Positions 18,729 through 27,788 of a stretch of 51,074 nucleotides of DNA are shown here, one piece after another. Position 1 is the first letter of the stretch; each line of letters starts with the position of its first letter. The notes under the pieces were generated by a model that did no database searches, had not been told where the DNA came from, and worked only from the letters and a program-made list of their open reading frames with translations. Origin of the DNA: Komagataeibacter melaceti (GTDB lineage Bacteria > Pseudomonadota > Alphaproteobacteria > Acetobacterales > Acetobacteraceae); contig NZ_QUWV01000084.1 in NCBI RefSeq assembly GCF_003403295.1, positions 1 to 51,074 of the forward strand, in the 5' to 3' direction. The translations under genes were made by a program, and so were the position numbers.

Positions 18729-18758
18729 ATGACAATGTAAGATCGCGTCCCATATATT
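18729..18758 (+). promoter_or_regulatory. Predicted sigma-70-type promoter for xdhABC
   Basis: A -35 ATGACA (18729-18734) and a -10 TATATT (18753-18758), each 5 of 6 to the consensus, are separated by 18 bases. Transcription would start near 18765, leaving a leader of about 75 bases before xdhA. The 148-base gap between the pseudo-dihydropyrimidinase and xdhA is AT-richer than its surroundings, which supports its being a control region. Confidence 0.5.
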
Positions 18759-18841
18759 ACGGACCAACACAAAATGGCTGTTCCGGCTGTCTGCCTTGAG
18801 GGGGGTGAGGCGGTCCAGTAGCCACGATAGAGGGAACAGAT

Positions 18842-20341
18842 TTGACGGGGATCAGACACGACATCCGTTTCTATGTCGGAAACGAATGTCATACGCTGGC
18901 GGATGTGTCGCCAACGCGCACACTGCTTGACTGGCTGCGCGAGGATCGCGGCCTGACCGGTACCAAGGAAGGCTGTAACGAGGGCGACTGCGGCGCCTGC
19001 ACCGTGCTGGTGGTCCGGCTGGAGGGCGAGCGGCTGGTCTGGCGCGCGGTCAATGCCTGCATCCAGTTCGTTTCCATGCTGGATGGCGCGCAGGTCCTGA
19101 CGATCGAGGACATTCGCGCCCCCGATGGCACGCTGCACCCCGTGCAGCAGGCCATGGTTGACCAGCATGGCTCGCAATGCGGCTTCTGCACGCCGGGCTT
19201 TGTCATGTCCATGGTCGCGGGCCGCAAGGCCGATGGTCTGGCGCAGGACGAACGCCATATTGATGACATGCTGGCGGGCAACCTGTGCCGCTGCACGGGG
19301 TATGCGCCCATCGTGCGCGCCATGCGGCAGGCCATGCAGGCAGGGCCTGACCATTTCGATGCCATGGCGCAGGACATGGCCGAACGGCTGCGCGGGCTGC
19401 GCGACGGGGCCGATGTTGAGATCAGCGGGCCTGCAGGCCGCCTGACAATCCCGGCCACGGCGGATGCGCTGGCCCGCATACTGGTCGAGAACCCCGATGC
19501 CCGCATCGTGGCGGGGGCGACCGATGTGGGGCTGTGGGTCACCAAGGGGCTGCGCGTCCTGCCGCATCTCGTCCCGATTGGCCAGATCGCGGAACTGCGC
19601 CGCATCACGCGCGGGCAGGACGCCCTTTATATCGGTGCCGCCGTGACATGGCAGGAAGCACGCGCCGCGCTGGCGGAAATCCTGCCCCAGCCCGATGCGG
19701 AGGTGATCCGTCGCATCGGTTCGGTGCAGGTGCGCAACGCGGGGACGGTGTGCGGCAACATCGCCAACGGATCACCCATTGGCGACGGGCCGCCAATGCT
19801 GATCGCGGCGGGGGCCATGCTGCACCTGCGCCGTGGCGACGTGCGCCGCACCATCGCGCTGGAAGATTTCTTTGTTGATTACGGCAAGCAGGATCGCGCG
19901 CCCGGTGAGTTCGTGGAGGGTGTCAGCATCCCGCTGCCCGACCCGCAGACCGTGATCCGCGCATGGAAAATCTCCAAGCGGTTCGATCAGGACATTTCCG
20001 CCGTTCTGGGGGCATTCTCGCTTACCCTTGCGCCCGATGGCACCATTACCCGCGCGCGGGTGGCCTTTGGCGGCATGGCGGCCACGCCGCGCCGCGCATC
20101 GCGCACCGAAGCCGCGCTGGAAGGCCATAAATGGGATGAAACCACGCTGGAGGCCGCCCGCCAGGCAATAATGGAGGATTTTGCCCCCATTACCGACATG
20201 CGGGCGAGTGACTGGTACCGTCGTACCGTCGCCGCCAATCTGCTGACCCGGCTTTACGCCGATTGCGGGCCGGAGGGTGCGCGCGCGCCGATCAGCGTCA
20301 ATTCCGCCTGCACAGCCGCCGGAGAACATGCCCATGGCTGA
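18842..20341 (+). CDS. xdhA: Xanthine dehydrogenase small subunit (2Fe-2S and FAD domains)
   Basis: A 499-residue iron-sulphur flavoprotein subunit. The first plant-type 2Fe-2S cluster is bound by Cys45, Cys50, Cys53 (GCNEGDCGAC) and Cys73; the second by Cys113, Cys116, Cys149 and Cys151 (CGFCTPG and CRC). The C-terminal half, from about residue 200, is the FAD domain of molybdopterin dehydrogenases (VAGATDVGLW, NAGTVCGNIANGSPIGD). It passes electrons from the molybdenum subunit to NAD+. The start is a TTG preceded by AGGGAACAGA. The next gene, xdhB, overlaps its 3' end by 8 bases. Confidence 0.93.
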   Translation: MTGIRHDIRFYVGNECHTLADVSPTRTLLDWLREDRGLTGTKEGCNEGDCGACTVLVVRLEGERLVWRAVNACIQFVSMLDGAQVLTIEDIRAPDGTLHPVQQAMVDQHGSQCGFCTPGFVMSMVAGRKADGLAQDERHIDDMLAGNLCRCTGYAPIVRAMRQAMQAGPDHFDAMAQDMAERLRGLRDGADVEISGPAGRLTIPATADALARILVENPDARIVAGATDVGLWVTKGLRVLPHLVPIGQIAELRRITRGQDALYIGAAVTWQEARAALAEILPQPDAEVIRRIGSVQVRNAGTVCGNIANGSPIGDGPPMLIAAGAMLHLRRGDVRRTIALEDFFVDYGKQDRAPGEFVEGVSIPLPDPQTVIRAWKISKRFDQDISAVLGAFSLTLAPDGTITRARVAFGGMAATPRRASRTEAALEGHKWDETTLEAARQAIMEDFAPITDMRASDWYRRTVAANLLTRLYADCGPEGARAPISVNSACTAAGEHAHG

Positions 20342-22700
20342 TGGAAACACTTTCCCCGCCGCCGCCCCTACGGCGGAAAACGGTATCGTCGCGGGCGGGG
20401 CCACGCGCAGCCTGCGCCATGAAAGTGCGGCCATGCATGTGCAGGGCAGCGCCAGCTATATCGACGACCTGCCCGAGCCGCGCGGCACCCTGCACCTGGT
20501 GCCGGGGCTGAGCGCGCGCGCCCATGCCCGCGTCCTGTCCATGGATCTGGATGCCGTGCGGGAGGCGGAGGGCGTGGTTGGCGTCTATACGGCCGCCGAC
20601 ATTCCCGGCGAAAACCAGATCAGCCCGGTGGGCAAGGGTGATGAGCCGCTGCTGGCGTCGGATCTGGTCTCCTTTTACGGCCAGCCGCTGTTTGTTGTCG
20701 CCGCCACCACGCGGGGTGCTGCACGGCGCGCCGCGCGTCTGGCGCGGGTGGAGTATGAGGACCTGCCCGCCATCCTGAACGTGGCGCAGTCGCGTGAGGC
20801 GGGCAGCCCCATGGTATGGCGCCCGATGGAAATGAAGCGCGGCGATGCCGTGGGCGCGCTGGAACATGCCCCGCGCCGGCTTTCGGGCCGGATTACGGTG
20901 GGCGGGCAGGAGCATTTCTACCTCGAGGGACAGGTCGCCTTCGCCCGGCCGGGGGAGGAGGGGGAGGTTCATGTCATTTCCTCCACCCAGCACCCGACCG
21001 AAACCCAGCACATGATTGCCCATGTGCTTGACCGCCCGGCCAACCTTGTCACGACCGAGATACGGCGCATGGGCGGCGGCTTTGGCGGCAAGGAAACGCA
21101 GGCCAATACCTGCGCCTGCCTTGCGGCACTGGTGGCCGACCTGACCGGGCGGCCCGCCAAGATGCGCCTTGACCGCGATGACGACATGACCATGACCGGC
21201 AAGCGGCATGACTTCGTGATTGATTACGATGTCGGCTATACCGATGAAGGCCGGATTGTCGCGGTGGACATGGTGCTGGCCGCGCGCTGCGGCTGGTCGG
21301 CCGACCTGTCCGGGCCGGTGATCGACCGCGCCCTGTTCCATGCCGATAACGCCTATTTCTATCCTGACGTGCGCCTGCGCTCCGAACCGCTGCGCACCAA
21401 CACGCAGTCCAATACCGCCTATCGCGGCTTTGGTGGCCCGCAGGGCGTTGTCGCGGCCGAGCGCGTGATCGAGGAAATCGCGTTTGCCACCGGCCTTGAC
21501 CCGCTGGAAGTACGCCTGCGCAACGTGTACGGCACGCATGACCGTAACGTCACACCCTACAACATGGTGGTCGAGGATTCGATCAGCGCCGAGCTGGTGC
21601 CCCAGTTGGCCCGGCGCTGCGATTACGCCCGTCGGCGCGAAGCCGCCCGTGCGTTCAACGCCACCAGCCCGTACCTGCGCCGGGGCATTGCGCTGACCCC
21701 GGTCAAATTCGGCATCTCCTTTACCGCCACCCACTTCAATCAGGCTGGCGCGCTGGTTCATGTCTATACCGATGGCTCGGTGCAGGTGAACCATGGCGGC
21801 ACCGAAATGGGGCAGGGCCTGCATACCAAGATGGTGCAGGTGGCCATGCGCGAATTCGGGCTGGGCAGCGACCAGGTGCGCATTACCGCCACCACGACCG
21901 GCAAGGTGCCCAATACTTCGGCTACCGCTGCTTCCTCCGGGGCGGACCTGAACGGCATGGCCGTGCAGGACGCGGTGCGCCGCATCAAGCGCAGGCTGGT
22001 CGCCTTTGCCGCTGCCCACTGGAACGTGGCGGAAGACGCGGTGCGATTCCTACCTGACGGGGTACATCTGGGGGAGAAGGTCATTCCCTTCTCGCACCTG
22101 ACACGGCAGGCCTATTTCGCGCGCGTGTCCCTGTCGGCCAACGGGTTCTACAAGACCCCGAAAATCTCGTGGAACGGGGAGACCGGGCAGGGACGTCCCT
22201 TTTACTACTTCGCCTATGGTGCGGCCTGTTCGGAGGTGGTGATCGACCTGCTGACGGGTGAGACAAAGATTGAGCGTGTCGATATCCTGCATGACGCGGG
22301 CGAGTCGCTTAACCCGGCGCTGGACATCGGCCAGGTGGAAGGGGGCTTCGTGCAGGGGGCTGGCTGGCTGACCTGTGAGGAACTGGTGTGGGACAAGGCG
22401 GGCCGCCTGCGCACGCACGCGCCCAGCACCTATAAAATCCCCGCCTGTTCGGACCGGCCCCGCATCTTCAACGTGGAACTGTTGCAGAACGCGCCGAACC
22501 GGGAACAGACCATCTTCCGGTCCAAGGCCGTGGGGGAGCCGCCCTTCGTGCACGGGGTGTCGGTCTTCATGGCCATATCGGATGCGCTGGCCAGTCTGGA
22601 TGACTACCGCACATGCCCACGGCTCGATGCGCCCGCAACACCGGAGATGATCCTGCGCACGGTGGCGCGCATGCGCCACGGCGACGTAACCGCCGCCTGA
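20334..22700 (+). CDS. xdhB: Xanthine dehydrogenase molybdopterin-binding large subunit
   Basis: A 788-residue molybdenum cofactor subunit that hydroxylates hypoxanthine and xanthine to urate. Cofactor-binding motifs are RRMGGGFGGKETQ near residue 245 and GGTEMGQGLHTK near 490. TAYRGFGGPQG carries the substrate-binding Arg of xanthine dehydrogenases, and the catalytic Glu is Glu735 in VGEPPF. The ATG at 20334 has a GGAGA nine bases upstream and overlaps the end of xdhA; an ATG at 20328 is too close to that site. Retention of the purine-specific Arg supports a true xanthine dehydrogenase rather than an aldehyde oxidase. Confidence 0.93.
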   Translation: MADGNTFPAAAPTAENGIVAGGATRSLRHESAAMHVQGSASYIDDLPEPRGTLHLVPGLSARAHARVLSMDLDAVREAEGVVGVYTAADIPGENQISPVGKGDEPLLASDLVSFYGQPLFVVAATTRGAARRAARLARVEYEDLPAILNVAQSREAGSPMVWRPMEMKRGDAVGALEHAPRRLSGRITVGGQEHFYLEGQVAFARPGEEGEVHVISSTQHPTETQHMIAHVLDRPANLVTTEIRRMGGGFGGKETQANTCACLAALVADLTGRPAKMRLDRDDDMTMTGKRHDFVIDYDVGYTDEGRIVAVDMVLAARCGWSADLSGPVIDRALFHADNAYFYPDVRLRSEPLRTNTQSNTAYRGFGGPQGVVAAERVIEEIAFATGLDPLEVRLRNVYGTHDRNVTPYNMVVEDSISAELVPQLARRCDYARRREAARAFNATSPYLRRGIALTPVKFGISFTATHFNQAGALVHVYTDGSVQVNHGGTEMGQGLHTKMVQVAMREFGLGSDQVRITATTTGKVPNTSATAASSGADLNGMAVQDAVRRIKRRLVAFAAAHWNVAEDAVRFLPDGVHLGEKVIPFSHLTRQAYFARVSLSANGFYKTPKISWNGETGQGRPFYYFAYGAACSEVVIDLLTGETKIERVDILHDAGESLNPALDIGQVEGGFVQGAGWLTCEELVWDKAGRLRTHAPSTYKIPACSDRPRIFNVELLQNAPNREQTIFRSKAVGEPPFVHGVSVFMAISDALASLDDYRTCPRLDAPATPEMILRTVARMRHGDVTAA

Positions 22701-22704
22701 AACC

Positions 22705-23562
22705 ATGAGCATGACAATGCGCGCGGACCTGGAGCGATGGCGGCATGAAGGCCAGCTCATCGCCCGGATCAGCGTGTCCGCCGCGCGCGGCTCCACCCCG
22801 CGGGAGGCGGGCACGTTCATGCTGGTCACGCCCACGGCCCTGACCGGCACGATTGGCGGGGGGGAACTGGAATGGAACGGCATCCACCGCGCCCGTGAAC
22901 TGCTGGCCGGTGGCGGGCAGGCGGTTGACCTGCGCATAAGTCTGGGCGGCAATTCCGGGCAGTGCTGCGGTGGTGAGATCATGCTGACGCTGGACCTGCC
23001 CGACGCGGCGGAACTGGACCGGATCATGGCCGGGCTGGAACGTCAGCGCATGGAGGAACCGCTGCTGCTGCTGTTTGGTGCGGGGCATGTGGGCCGTGCG
23101 CTGGCCCATGTGCTCGCGCCCCTGCCGCTGCGGCTGGCATGGTGCGATTCGCGGCCGGAGGAATTCGGCCCCGTCATTCCCCCCGGCGTCATGGTGCATG
23201 ATGACGGGAACTGGGAAAGGCTGGTGGCCAGCGCCCCGGCGGGATCGGGCGCGCTGGTCCTGACCCAGAGCCATGCACTTGACAGCCTGATTGTTGCGTC
23301 CATCCTCGAACGCGGTGACTTTGGTTATGTCGGGCTGATCGGCTCACGGACCAAGCGCCGCCGGTTCGAGGCGGGCTTCCGCCAGATCGGCCTGCCGGAG
23401 GAACGTATCGCCACCATGACCTGCCCGATAGGGGACAGGGGGGTCCGTGACAAGCGCCCCCCCGTGATCGCGGCCCTGGTGGCGGCGGAAATCGTCACGC
23501 ATTTCCTGCACCATGCGCAGGCTGATGGTGATGCAGATGAGGTGACAGGACCTGATGAGTGA
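22705..23562 (+). CDS. xdhC: Xanthine dehydrogenase maturation factor XdhC
   Basis: A 285-residue protein of the XdhC/CoxI family, which binds molybdenum cofactor, promotes its sulphuration and inserts it into XdhB. The N-terminal domain has ARGSTPREAGTFMLV and GTIGGGELEW, with the CCGG stretch (GQCCGGEIMLTLD) near residue 95. The C-terminal Rossmann-type domain has FGAGHVGRALAHVL near 125 and GLIGSRTKRRRFE. It starts 4 bases after xdhB and overlaps the lysR-type gene, so xdhABC and the regulator form one transcription unit. Confidence 0.92.
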   Translation: MSMTMRADLERWRHEGQLIARISVSAARGSTPREAGTFMLVTPTALTGTIGGGELEWNGIHRARELLAGGGQAVDLRISLGGNSGQCCGGEIMLTLDLPDAAELDRIMAGLERQRMEEPLLLLFGAGHVGRALAHVLAPLPLRLAWCDSRPEEFGPVIPPGVMVHDDGNWERLVASAPAGSGALVLTQSHALDSLIVASILERGDFGYVGLIGSRTKRRRFEAGFRQIGLPEERIATMTCPIGDRGVRDKRPPVIAALVAAEIVTHFLHHAQADGDADEVTGPDE

Positions 23563-24514
23563 TCCGCTGGCCCGCACGCCACGCATGATGCGCCTGCATG
23601 CGCGTGGCATTTCCTATTTCAATGCCGTGCGGGAATGTCGTTCCATCCGCGAGGCGGCGCGGCGGCTCAATGTCACGCCTTCGGCCCTGACGCGCCAGCT
23701 TGCGCAGATGGAGGCCGAAATCGGCGCGCCACTGTTCGACCGCCTGCCCGATGGCATGGTCCTGACGGAGGTGGGCAACATCATGGCCCGCCATATCGTG
23801 ACCGTCATGCAGGACGCCGCGCGGACGGAGGAACAGATCAACGCACTCTCCGGCCGGCATGACGGGCGGCTGCGCATCATGGCGGTGGAAGGGATCGCGG
23901 GCCAGCTCCTGCCCGCGCTGCTGGGGCGGATCATCGCGGCCTTCCCCTCGGTTGAACTGCATGTGGAAGTGGGGGCGCCCAAGACCATCGTTTCAGCCTT
24001 GCAGGACGGGCGGGTCGATCTGGGCATCGCGTTCTCGCTGGCCCTCCACCCCGAACTGCGGCGGGTGGCGGTGGCGCATTTTCCCGTGGGGGCGGTGGTA
24101 CGCACCGATCACCCGCTGGCGGGGCTGCGCACCGTCACGATAGAGGAATGTATCGCCTACCGGCTGATCCTGCCCACGCGCACCCTGTCACTGTACCGGG
24201 TGATGGAACCCATGCTGCGCCCGTGGCAGGACCAGCTTAACGTGGTGCTGCATACCGGGTCGATCGAACTGACCAACCGCATGGTGCAGGCCGGGGTGGG
24301 GCTGGCGTTCCAGTCCCCGCTGGCCATAGGCGTGCAGCCGGGGCAGGAGGAACTGCTGCGGCACGTGCCGCTGCGCGATACCCGCGCGGTGACCGATCTG
24401 GGCGCCTATGTGCGTGAATCCCGCTGGCTGCCGCCATTGCTGGAGACGGTGATCGAGGAACTGCGCCTTGAACTGCGCCGGATACAGGGCGTGGGCGACG
24501 AGCGTGTTGTCTGA
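23555..24514 (+). CDS. LysR-family transcriptional regulator
   Basis: A 319-residue LysR-type regulator. The winged helix-turn-helix is at about residues 19-75 (SIREAARRLNVTPSALTRQLAQ and the GAPLFDRLPDG turn), followed by a periplasmic-binding-protein-like effector domain. It is translationally coupled to xdhC by an 8-base overlap and lies directly before the allantoin/oxalurate gene cluster, so it probably controls purine catabolism. Its ligand is unknown; urate or an early intermediate is an inference. A T-N11-A motif with TGAT/ATCA arms lies downstream at 24579-24597. Confidence 0.88.
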   Translation: MSDPLARTPRMMRLHARGISYFNAVRECRSIREAARRLNVTPSALTRQLAQMEAEIGAPLFDRLPDGMVLTEVGNIMARHIVTVMQDAARTEEQINALSGRHDGRLRIMAVEGIAGQLLPALLGRIIAAFPSVELHVEVGAPKTIVSALQDGRVDLGIAFSLALHPELRRVAVAHFPVGAVVRTDHPLAGLRTVTIEECIAYRLILPTRTLSLYRVMEPMLRPWQDQLNVVLHTGSIELTNRMVQAGVGLAFQSPLAIGVQPGQEELLRHVPLRDTRAVTDLGAYVRESRWLPPLLETVIEELRLELRRIQGVGDERVV

Positions 24515-24552
24515 TGCGCGTTGCGTTTTAGGCAACGGAACGGTCAAATCAT

Positions 24553-24597
24553 TATACTAGACGAAACACCCCCCCACCTGATTAGATTTACACATCA
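24553..24597 (+). promoter_or_regulatory. Candidate promoter -10 element and LysR-type T-N11-A motif
   Basis: A -10-like TATACT lies at 24553-24558 without a clear -35 at the right distance, which would fit an activator-dependent promoter. Downstream, TGAT - 11 bases - ATCA (24579-24597) matches the generic T-N11-A pattern bound by LysR-type regulators. Its position downstream of the -10 would suit repression rather than activation. The call rests on pattern only. Confidence 0.3.
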
Positions 24598-24619
24598 TGG
24601 TGCGGTTGGGGGAAAATCC

Positions 24620-24643
24620 GCATGGCGTCGGGGGACGCCATGC
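24620..24643 (+). promoter_or_regulatory. Perfect hairpin in the leader of the urate-to-oxalate operon
   Basis: GCATGGCGTC - GGGG - GACGCCATGC forms a 10-bp perfect stem with a four-base loop, 42 bases ahead of the start codon of the flavoprotein gene. There is no T-tract after it, so it is not an intrinsic terminator. It could be an mRNA stabiliser, part of a leader regulatory element or an operator palindrome. Confidence 0.5.
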
Positions 24644-24685
24644 AGGACTGCATCAGTAACACATAAATAAGACGGGGATCCGCAG

Positions 24686-26134
24686 ATGGACACCACTACG
24701 CAGGCAACTGCCGGCGGGCTCGCAGCACTGGATGCGGCAGTGCGCCGTGACCTGGACATTATCCGTTATCCCCGCAAGGAATGGACGCCGCAGCTTGAGC
24801 ACAAGGGCCAGCGCGTTCTGGACGTCGCCATTATCGGCGCGGGACAGGGCGGGCTTGCCACCGCATTCGCGCTCAAGCGCACCAATATAACGAACGTGCG
24901 TATTTTCGACCGCGCCGCCAAGGGGGGCGAGGGGCCGTGGATCACGTTCTCACGCATGATCACCCTGCGCACGCCCAAATACGTGACCGGCCCGGACCTG
25001 GGCGTGCCCTCCCTTACGCCGCGCTCATGGTACGAAGCCCGTTATGGCGCCGAAGCATGGGAAAAGCTGGACAAGATCCCGCGCGAGGAATGGCAGGACT
25101 ACCTTGACTGGTACCGCGACATCCTCGACCTGCCGGTCGCCAACGACCACGAATTTACCGGTGTGACGTGGGAAGACGGCCTGCTGCGCCTGAGCTTCCG
25201 CCGCCCCGATGGCTCGACCCATGTGCATTATGCCCGCAAGCTGGTGCTGGCCACCGGCATCGAAGGCTGCGGCACATGGTACGTGCCGGAGTTCATCCGC
25301 GATAGCCTGCCGCGTGATCGCTATGCCCACACCTCGGAAAACATTGATTTCGCGGCGCTGAAGGGCAAGCGGATCGGTGTTCTGGGGGCTGGTGCCTCGG
25401 CGTTCGATAACGCGGCCACGGCGCTGGAAGCCGGTGCGGGCAGTGTCACGTTGTGCCTGCGCCGTAAGGAAATTCCGTCCATCAACCCGTATCGCTGGAT
25501 GGAAAACACCGGGTTCCTGGCCTACTACCCGGCCCTGTCGGATGACCTGCGCTGGGGCTTCATGCGCCGGATTTTCGAGCTGAACCAGCCGCCGCCGCAG
25601 GACACGTTCTGGCGCTGCCGCCGGCATGAGACCTTCTCCTTCCGCACCGGCTGCCCGTGGACGGGCACGCGGATGGATGGCGATGAGATCGTGGTTGATT
25701 CGCCCGATGGTGAAATGCGCTTTGACTTCGTCATCATCGGCACGGGTTTTGCGACCGACCTGTCGCTGCGTCCGGAAACGGCGTCCTTCGCCCCGTCCGT
25801 CGCCCTGTGGGGCGAGCGTTACACACCCCCGGCGGAGTGTGACAGCGCGGTGCTGAAGACCTATCCGTACCTGGGTGATTCCTACCAGTTCCTGCCGCGC
25901 CGTGCGGATGACCCGCTGGCGCCGATGCTGGCGAACATCCACAACTTCACGTTCTCGGCCACGCCGAGCATGGGCCTCTCCGGGGCGTCCATCAGCGGCA
26001 TGCGCTTTGGCGTGGAACGTCTGGCGCGCGGCCTTGGCCGTGACCTGTACGTGGCCGATGGCAAGCAGCACCTTGAAAGTCTGCTGTCCTATGACGTGCC
26101 GGAACTGGTCAGTCTCGATCCGCCTGTTGCATGA
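24686..26134 (+). CDS. FMO-like flavoprotein monooxygenase, candidate urate hydroxylase
   Basis: A 482-residue protein with two Rossmann motifs: FAD-binding IIGAGQGGLA (residues 49-58) and NAD(P)H-binding VLGAGASAFDNAA (from 232), plus a late IIGTGFATD. The segment GEGPWITFSRMITLRTPKYV (81-100) is characteristic of a family of FAD/NAD(P)-binding oxidoreductases of uncertain substrate. It heads the operon containing hydroxyisourate hydrolase and OHCU decarboxylase, which need 5-hydroxyisourate. No Uox, PuuD or HpxO-type protein is present in the window, so this is the likely urate-oxidising step. A flavoprotein urate hydroxylase unrelated to HpxO, named HpyO, has been described in Xanthomonas; whether this is its orthologue cannot be decided by eye. 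Confidence 0.75.
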   Translation: MDTTTQATAGGLAALDAAVRRDLDIIRYPRKEWTPQLEHKGQRVLDVAIIGAGQGGLATAFALKRTNITNVRIFDRAAKGGEGPWITFSRMITLRTPKYVTGPDLGVPSLTPRSWYEARYGAEAWEKLDKIPREEWQDYLDWYRDILDLPVANDHEFTGVTWEDGLLRLSFRRPDGSTHVHYARKLVLATGIEGCGTWYVPEFIRDSLPRDRYAHTSENIDFAALKGKRIGVLGAGASAFDNAATALEAGAGSVTLCLRRKEIPSINPYRWMENTGFLAYYPALSDDLRWGFMRRIFELNQPPPQDTFWRCRRHETFSFRTGCPWTGTRMDGDEIVVDSPDGEMRFDFVIIGTGFATDLSLRPETASFAPSVALWGERYTPPAECDSAVLKTYPYLGDSYQFLPRRADDPLAPMLANIHNFTFSATPSMGLSGASISGMRFGVERLARGLGRDLYVADGKQHLESLLSYDVPELVSLDPPVA

Positions 26135-26175
26135 TGCCCCCCGGCTAGATCCATAATTCGGGAGGAAATGAACAG

Positions 26176-26412
26176 ATGAGCAGCGCAGAACGCGTATCTC
26201 CTTCCACGCCGGGTAATTCCGGCGTGGCGGGGGACGATGACCACAAGGTTCCCCCAGTAGCCGAGATGGCGCGGCTGATCGGCCTGTCCATCCCGGCGGC
26301 CTGCATGCCCGATGTGCTAAAAAACACGGCGCTGCTGCAGGGTTATGCCGACCTGCTGGGCGGGTTTGCGCTGCCCGATGACTGTGAACCAGCCTATGAG
26401 TACGAACCATGA
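26176..26412 (+). CDS. DUF4089 / AtzG-like small subunit of an amidase (HpxX-like)
   Basis: A 78-residue protein. The C-terminal 45 residues (MARLIGLSIPAACMPDVLKN onward to LLGGFALPDD) match the small helical subunits that pair with AtzE-type amidases: AtzG in cyanuric acid catabolism and HpxX in purine catabolism. It has a GGGAGGAAA-type ribosome binding site upstream and overlaps the following amidase gene by 4 bases, which fits a two-protein complex made in equal amounts. The N-terminal 30 residues are low complexity and not conserved. Confidence 0.8.
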   Translation: MSSAERVSPSTPGNSGVAGDDDHKVPPVAEMARLIGLSIPAACMPDVLKNTALLQGYADLLGGFALPDDCEPAYEYEP

Positions 26413-27788
26413 CCGAACCCCGGAGCCCTCTGGCCGGGGCGCTGGCCCTGGCGGCCGAGATACGTGCGGGCCGCCGGAGCGCGGTATCGGTCGTGACCGG
26501 TGCGATCGCGGATATCGAGGTCCGTGATACGCGCTTCAACAGCGTAACCCGCATTCTGGGCGCCGCCGCCGTGGCCCAGGCGGAGGAAGTGGACCGCGCC
26601 ATCGCGGCAGGCCGGGACCCCGGCCCGCTGGCGGGCGTGCCCTTTGGCGTGAAAGACCTGTTCGACGTGCAGGGCGAGGTCACCACGGCAGGCTCGCTGG
26701 TGCTGCGTGACAACCCGCCCGCCGCACGGGACGCAACGGTTGTGGCCCGGCTGCGCGCGGCGGGCGCCGTGCCGCTCGCCACGCTGAACATGGACGAGTT
26801 CGCCTATGGCTTCTCGACCGAAAACACCCATAACGGCACCACCCGCAACCCGCATGATCCCGAACGGCTGGCCGGTGGCTCATCCGGCGGGTCGGCGGCT
26901 TCCGTTGCGGCGGGGATGCTGCCGTTTACGCTGGGGTCGGACACCAATGGCTCCATCCGCGTGCCGTCCTCGCTCTGCGGTGTATGGGGGCTGAAGCCAA
27001 CCTACGGGCAGATGCCGCTGCAGGGTGTCTATCCGTTCGTGGCGAGCCTTGACGTGGTTGGCCCCATGGCCAGCACGGTCGAGGACCTGCAGGCGGTGTA
27101 CGGCATCATGGCCGATGCGCCGCTTGTGTCGCTGCCTGTGGTGGAAGATGTGCGCGTGGCCCGTCTTGGCGGGTGGTTCGCCAGCAATATCAGCACGGAA
27201 CTGACTGCGGCCCTTGATGCGGTCATGACCCATCTGGGCCATGACAGGGTGATCGAACTGCCGGAAGTGGCGCGTGCGCGGGCCTCGGCCTTCCTGATCA
27301 GCGCGGCAGAGGGCGGCAACCTGCACCTGCCGCGCCTGCGGCGGCGCGCCATGCAGTACGATCCCGCAACGCGCGGCCGCCTGATGGCGGGGGCCATGCT
27401 GCCCGCCGCCACCTTCGTGCAGGCACACAGGTTCCGCCGCTGGTTCCGCGCGCAGGTCCATGCCGCGCTGGCGCAGGCGGACGTGCTGGTGGCGCCGACC
27501 ACGGTGGGCATCGCGCCGCGCATTGACCAGCCTTCCATCATCGTGGACGGCAAGACCGTTTCGGCCCGGGCCAACCTGGGCATCTTCACCCAGCCGATCA
27601 GCCTGACGGGGCTGCCGGTTCTGGCCGCGCCGCTGGCGGTGGAGGGGATGCCGCTGGGCATCCAGCTTATCGGCGCGCCGGGCAGCGAGGCCCGCCTGTT
27701 TGCCGTAGCCCGTGAACTCGAGAGCGCGGGCCTTGCACGCTGCACGCCACTGGCTGCAGGATTTGCCGCGAAGGACAGCCCATGCTGA
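26409..27788 (+). CDS. AtzE-family amidase (HpxY-like), probable oxalurate hydrolase subunit
   Basis: A 459-residue amidase-signature enzyme. The Ser-cisSer-Lys triad is complete: Lys82 (FGVKDLFDV), Ser158 (GGSSGGS) and nucleophile Ser182 (GSDTNGSIR), with spacing like that in other family members. With the DUF4089 partner encoded just upstream, it resembles 1-carboxybiuret hydrolase AtzEG and the HpxXY pair. In the ureidoglycine-oxalurate-oxamate pathway described for Klebsiella, the neighbours fit cleavage of oxalurate to oxamate. That substrate assignment is inference. It overlaps the next gene by 7 bases. Confidence 0.82.
   Translation: MTEPRSPLAGALALAAEIRAGRRSAVSVVTGAIADIEVRDTRFNSVTRILGAAAVAQAEEVDRAIAAGRDPGPLAGVPFGVKDLFDVQGEVTTAGSLVLRDNPPAARDATVVARLRAAGAVPLATLNMDEFAYGFSTENTHNGTTRNPHDPERLAGGSSGGSAASVAAGMLPFTLGSDTNGSIRVPSSLCGVWGLKPTYGQMPLQGVYPFVASLDVVGPMASTVEDLQAVYGIMADAPLVSLPVVEDVRVARLGGWFASNISTELTAALDAVMTHLGHDRVIELPEVARARASAFLISAAEGGNLHLPRLRRRAMQYDPATRGRLMAGAMLPAATFVQAHRFRRWFRAQVHAALAQADVLVAPTTVGIAPRIDQPSIIVDGKTVSARANLGIFTQPISLTGLPVLAAPLAVEGMPLGIQLIGAPGSEARLFAVARELESAGLARCTPLAAGFAAKDSPC

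Noticed and set aside
24519-24537. Hairpin CGTTGC ... GCAACG after the lysR stop as a terminator
   Set aside because: The stem is only six pairs and no T-tract follows; kept only as a weak possibility.
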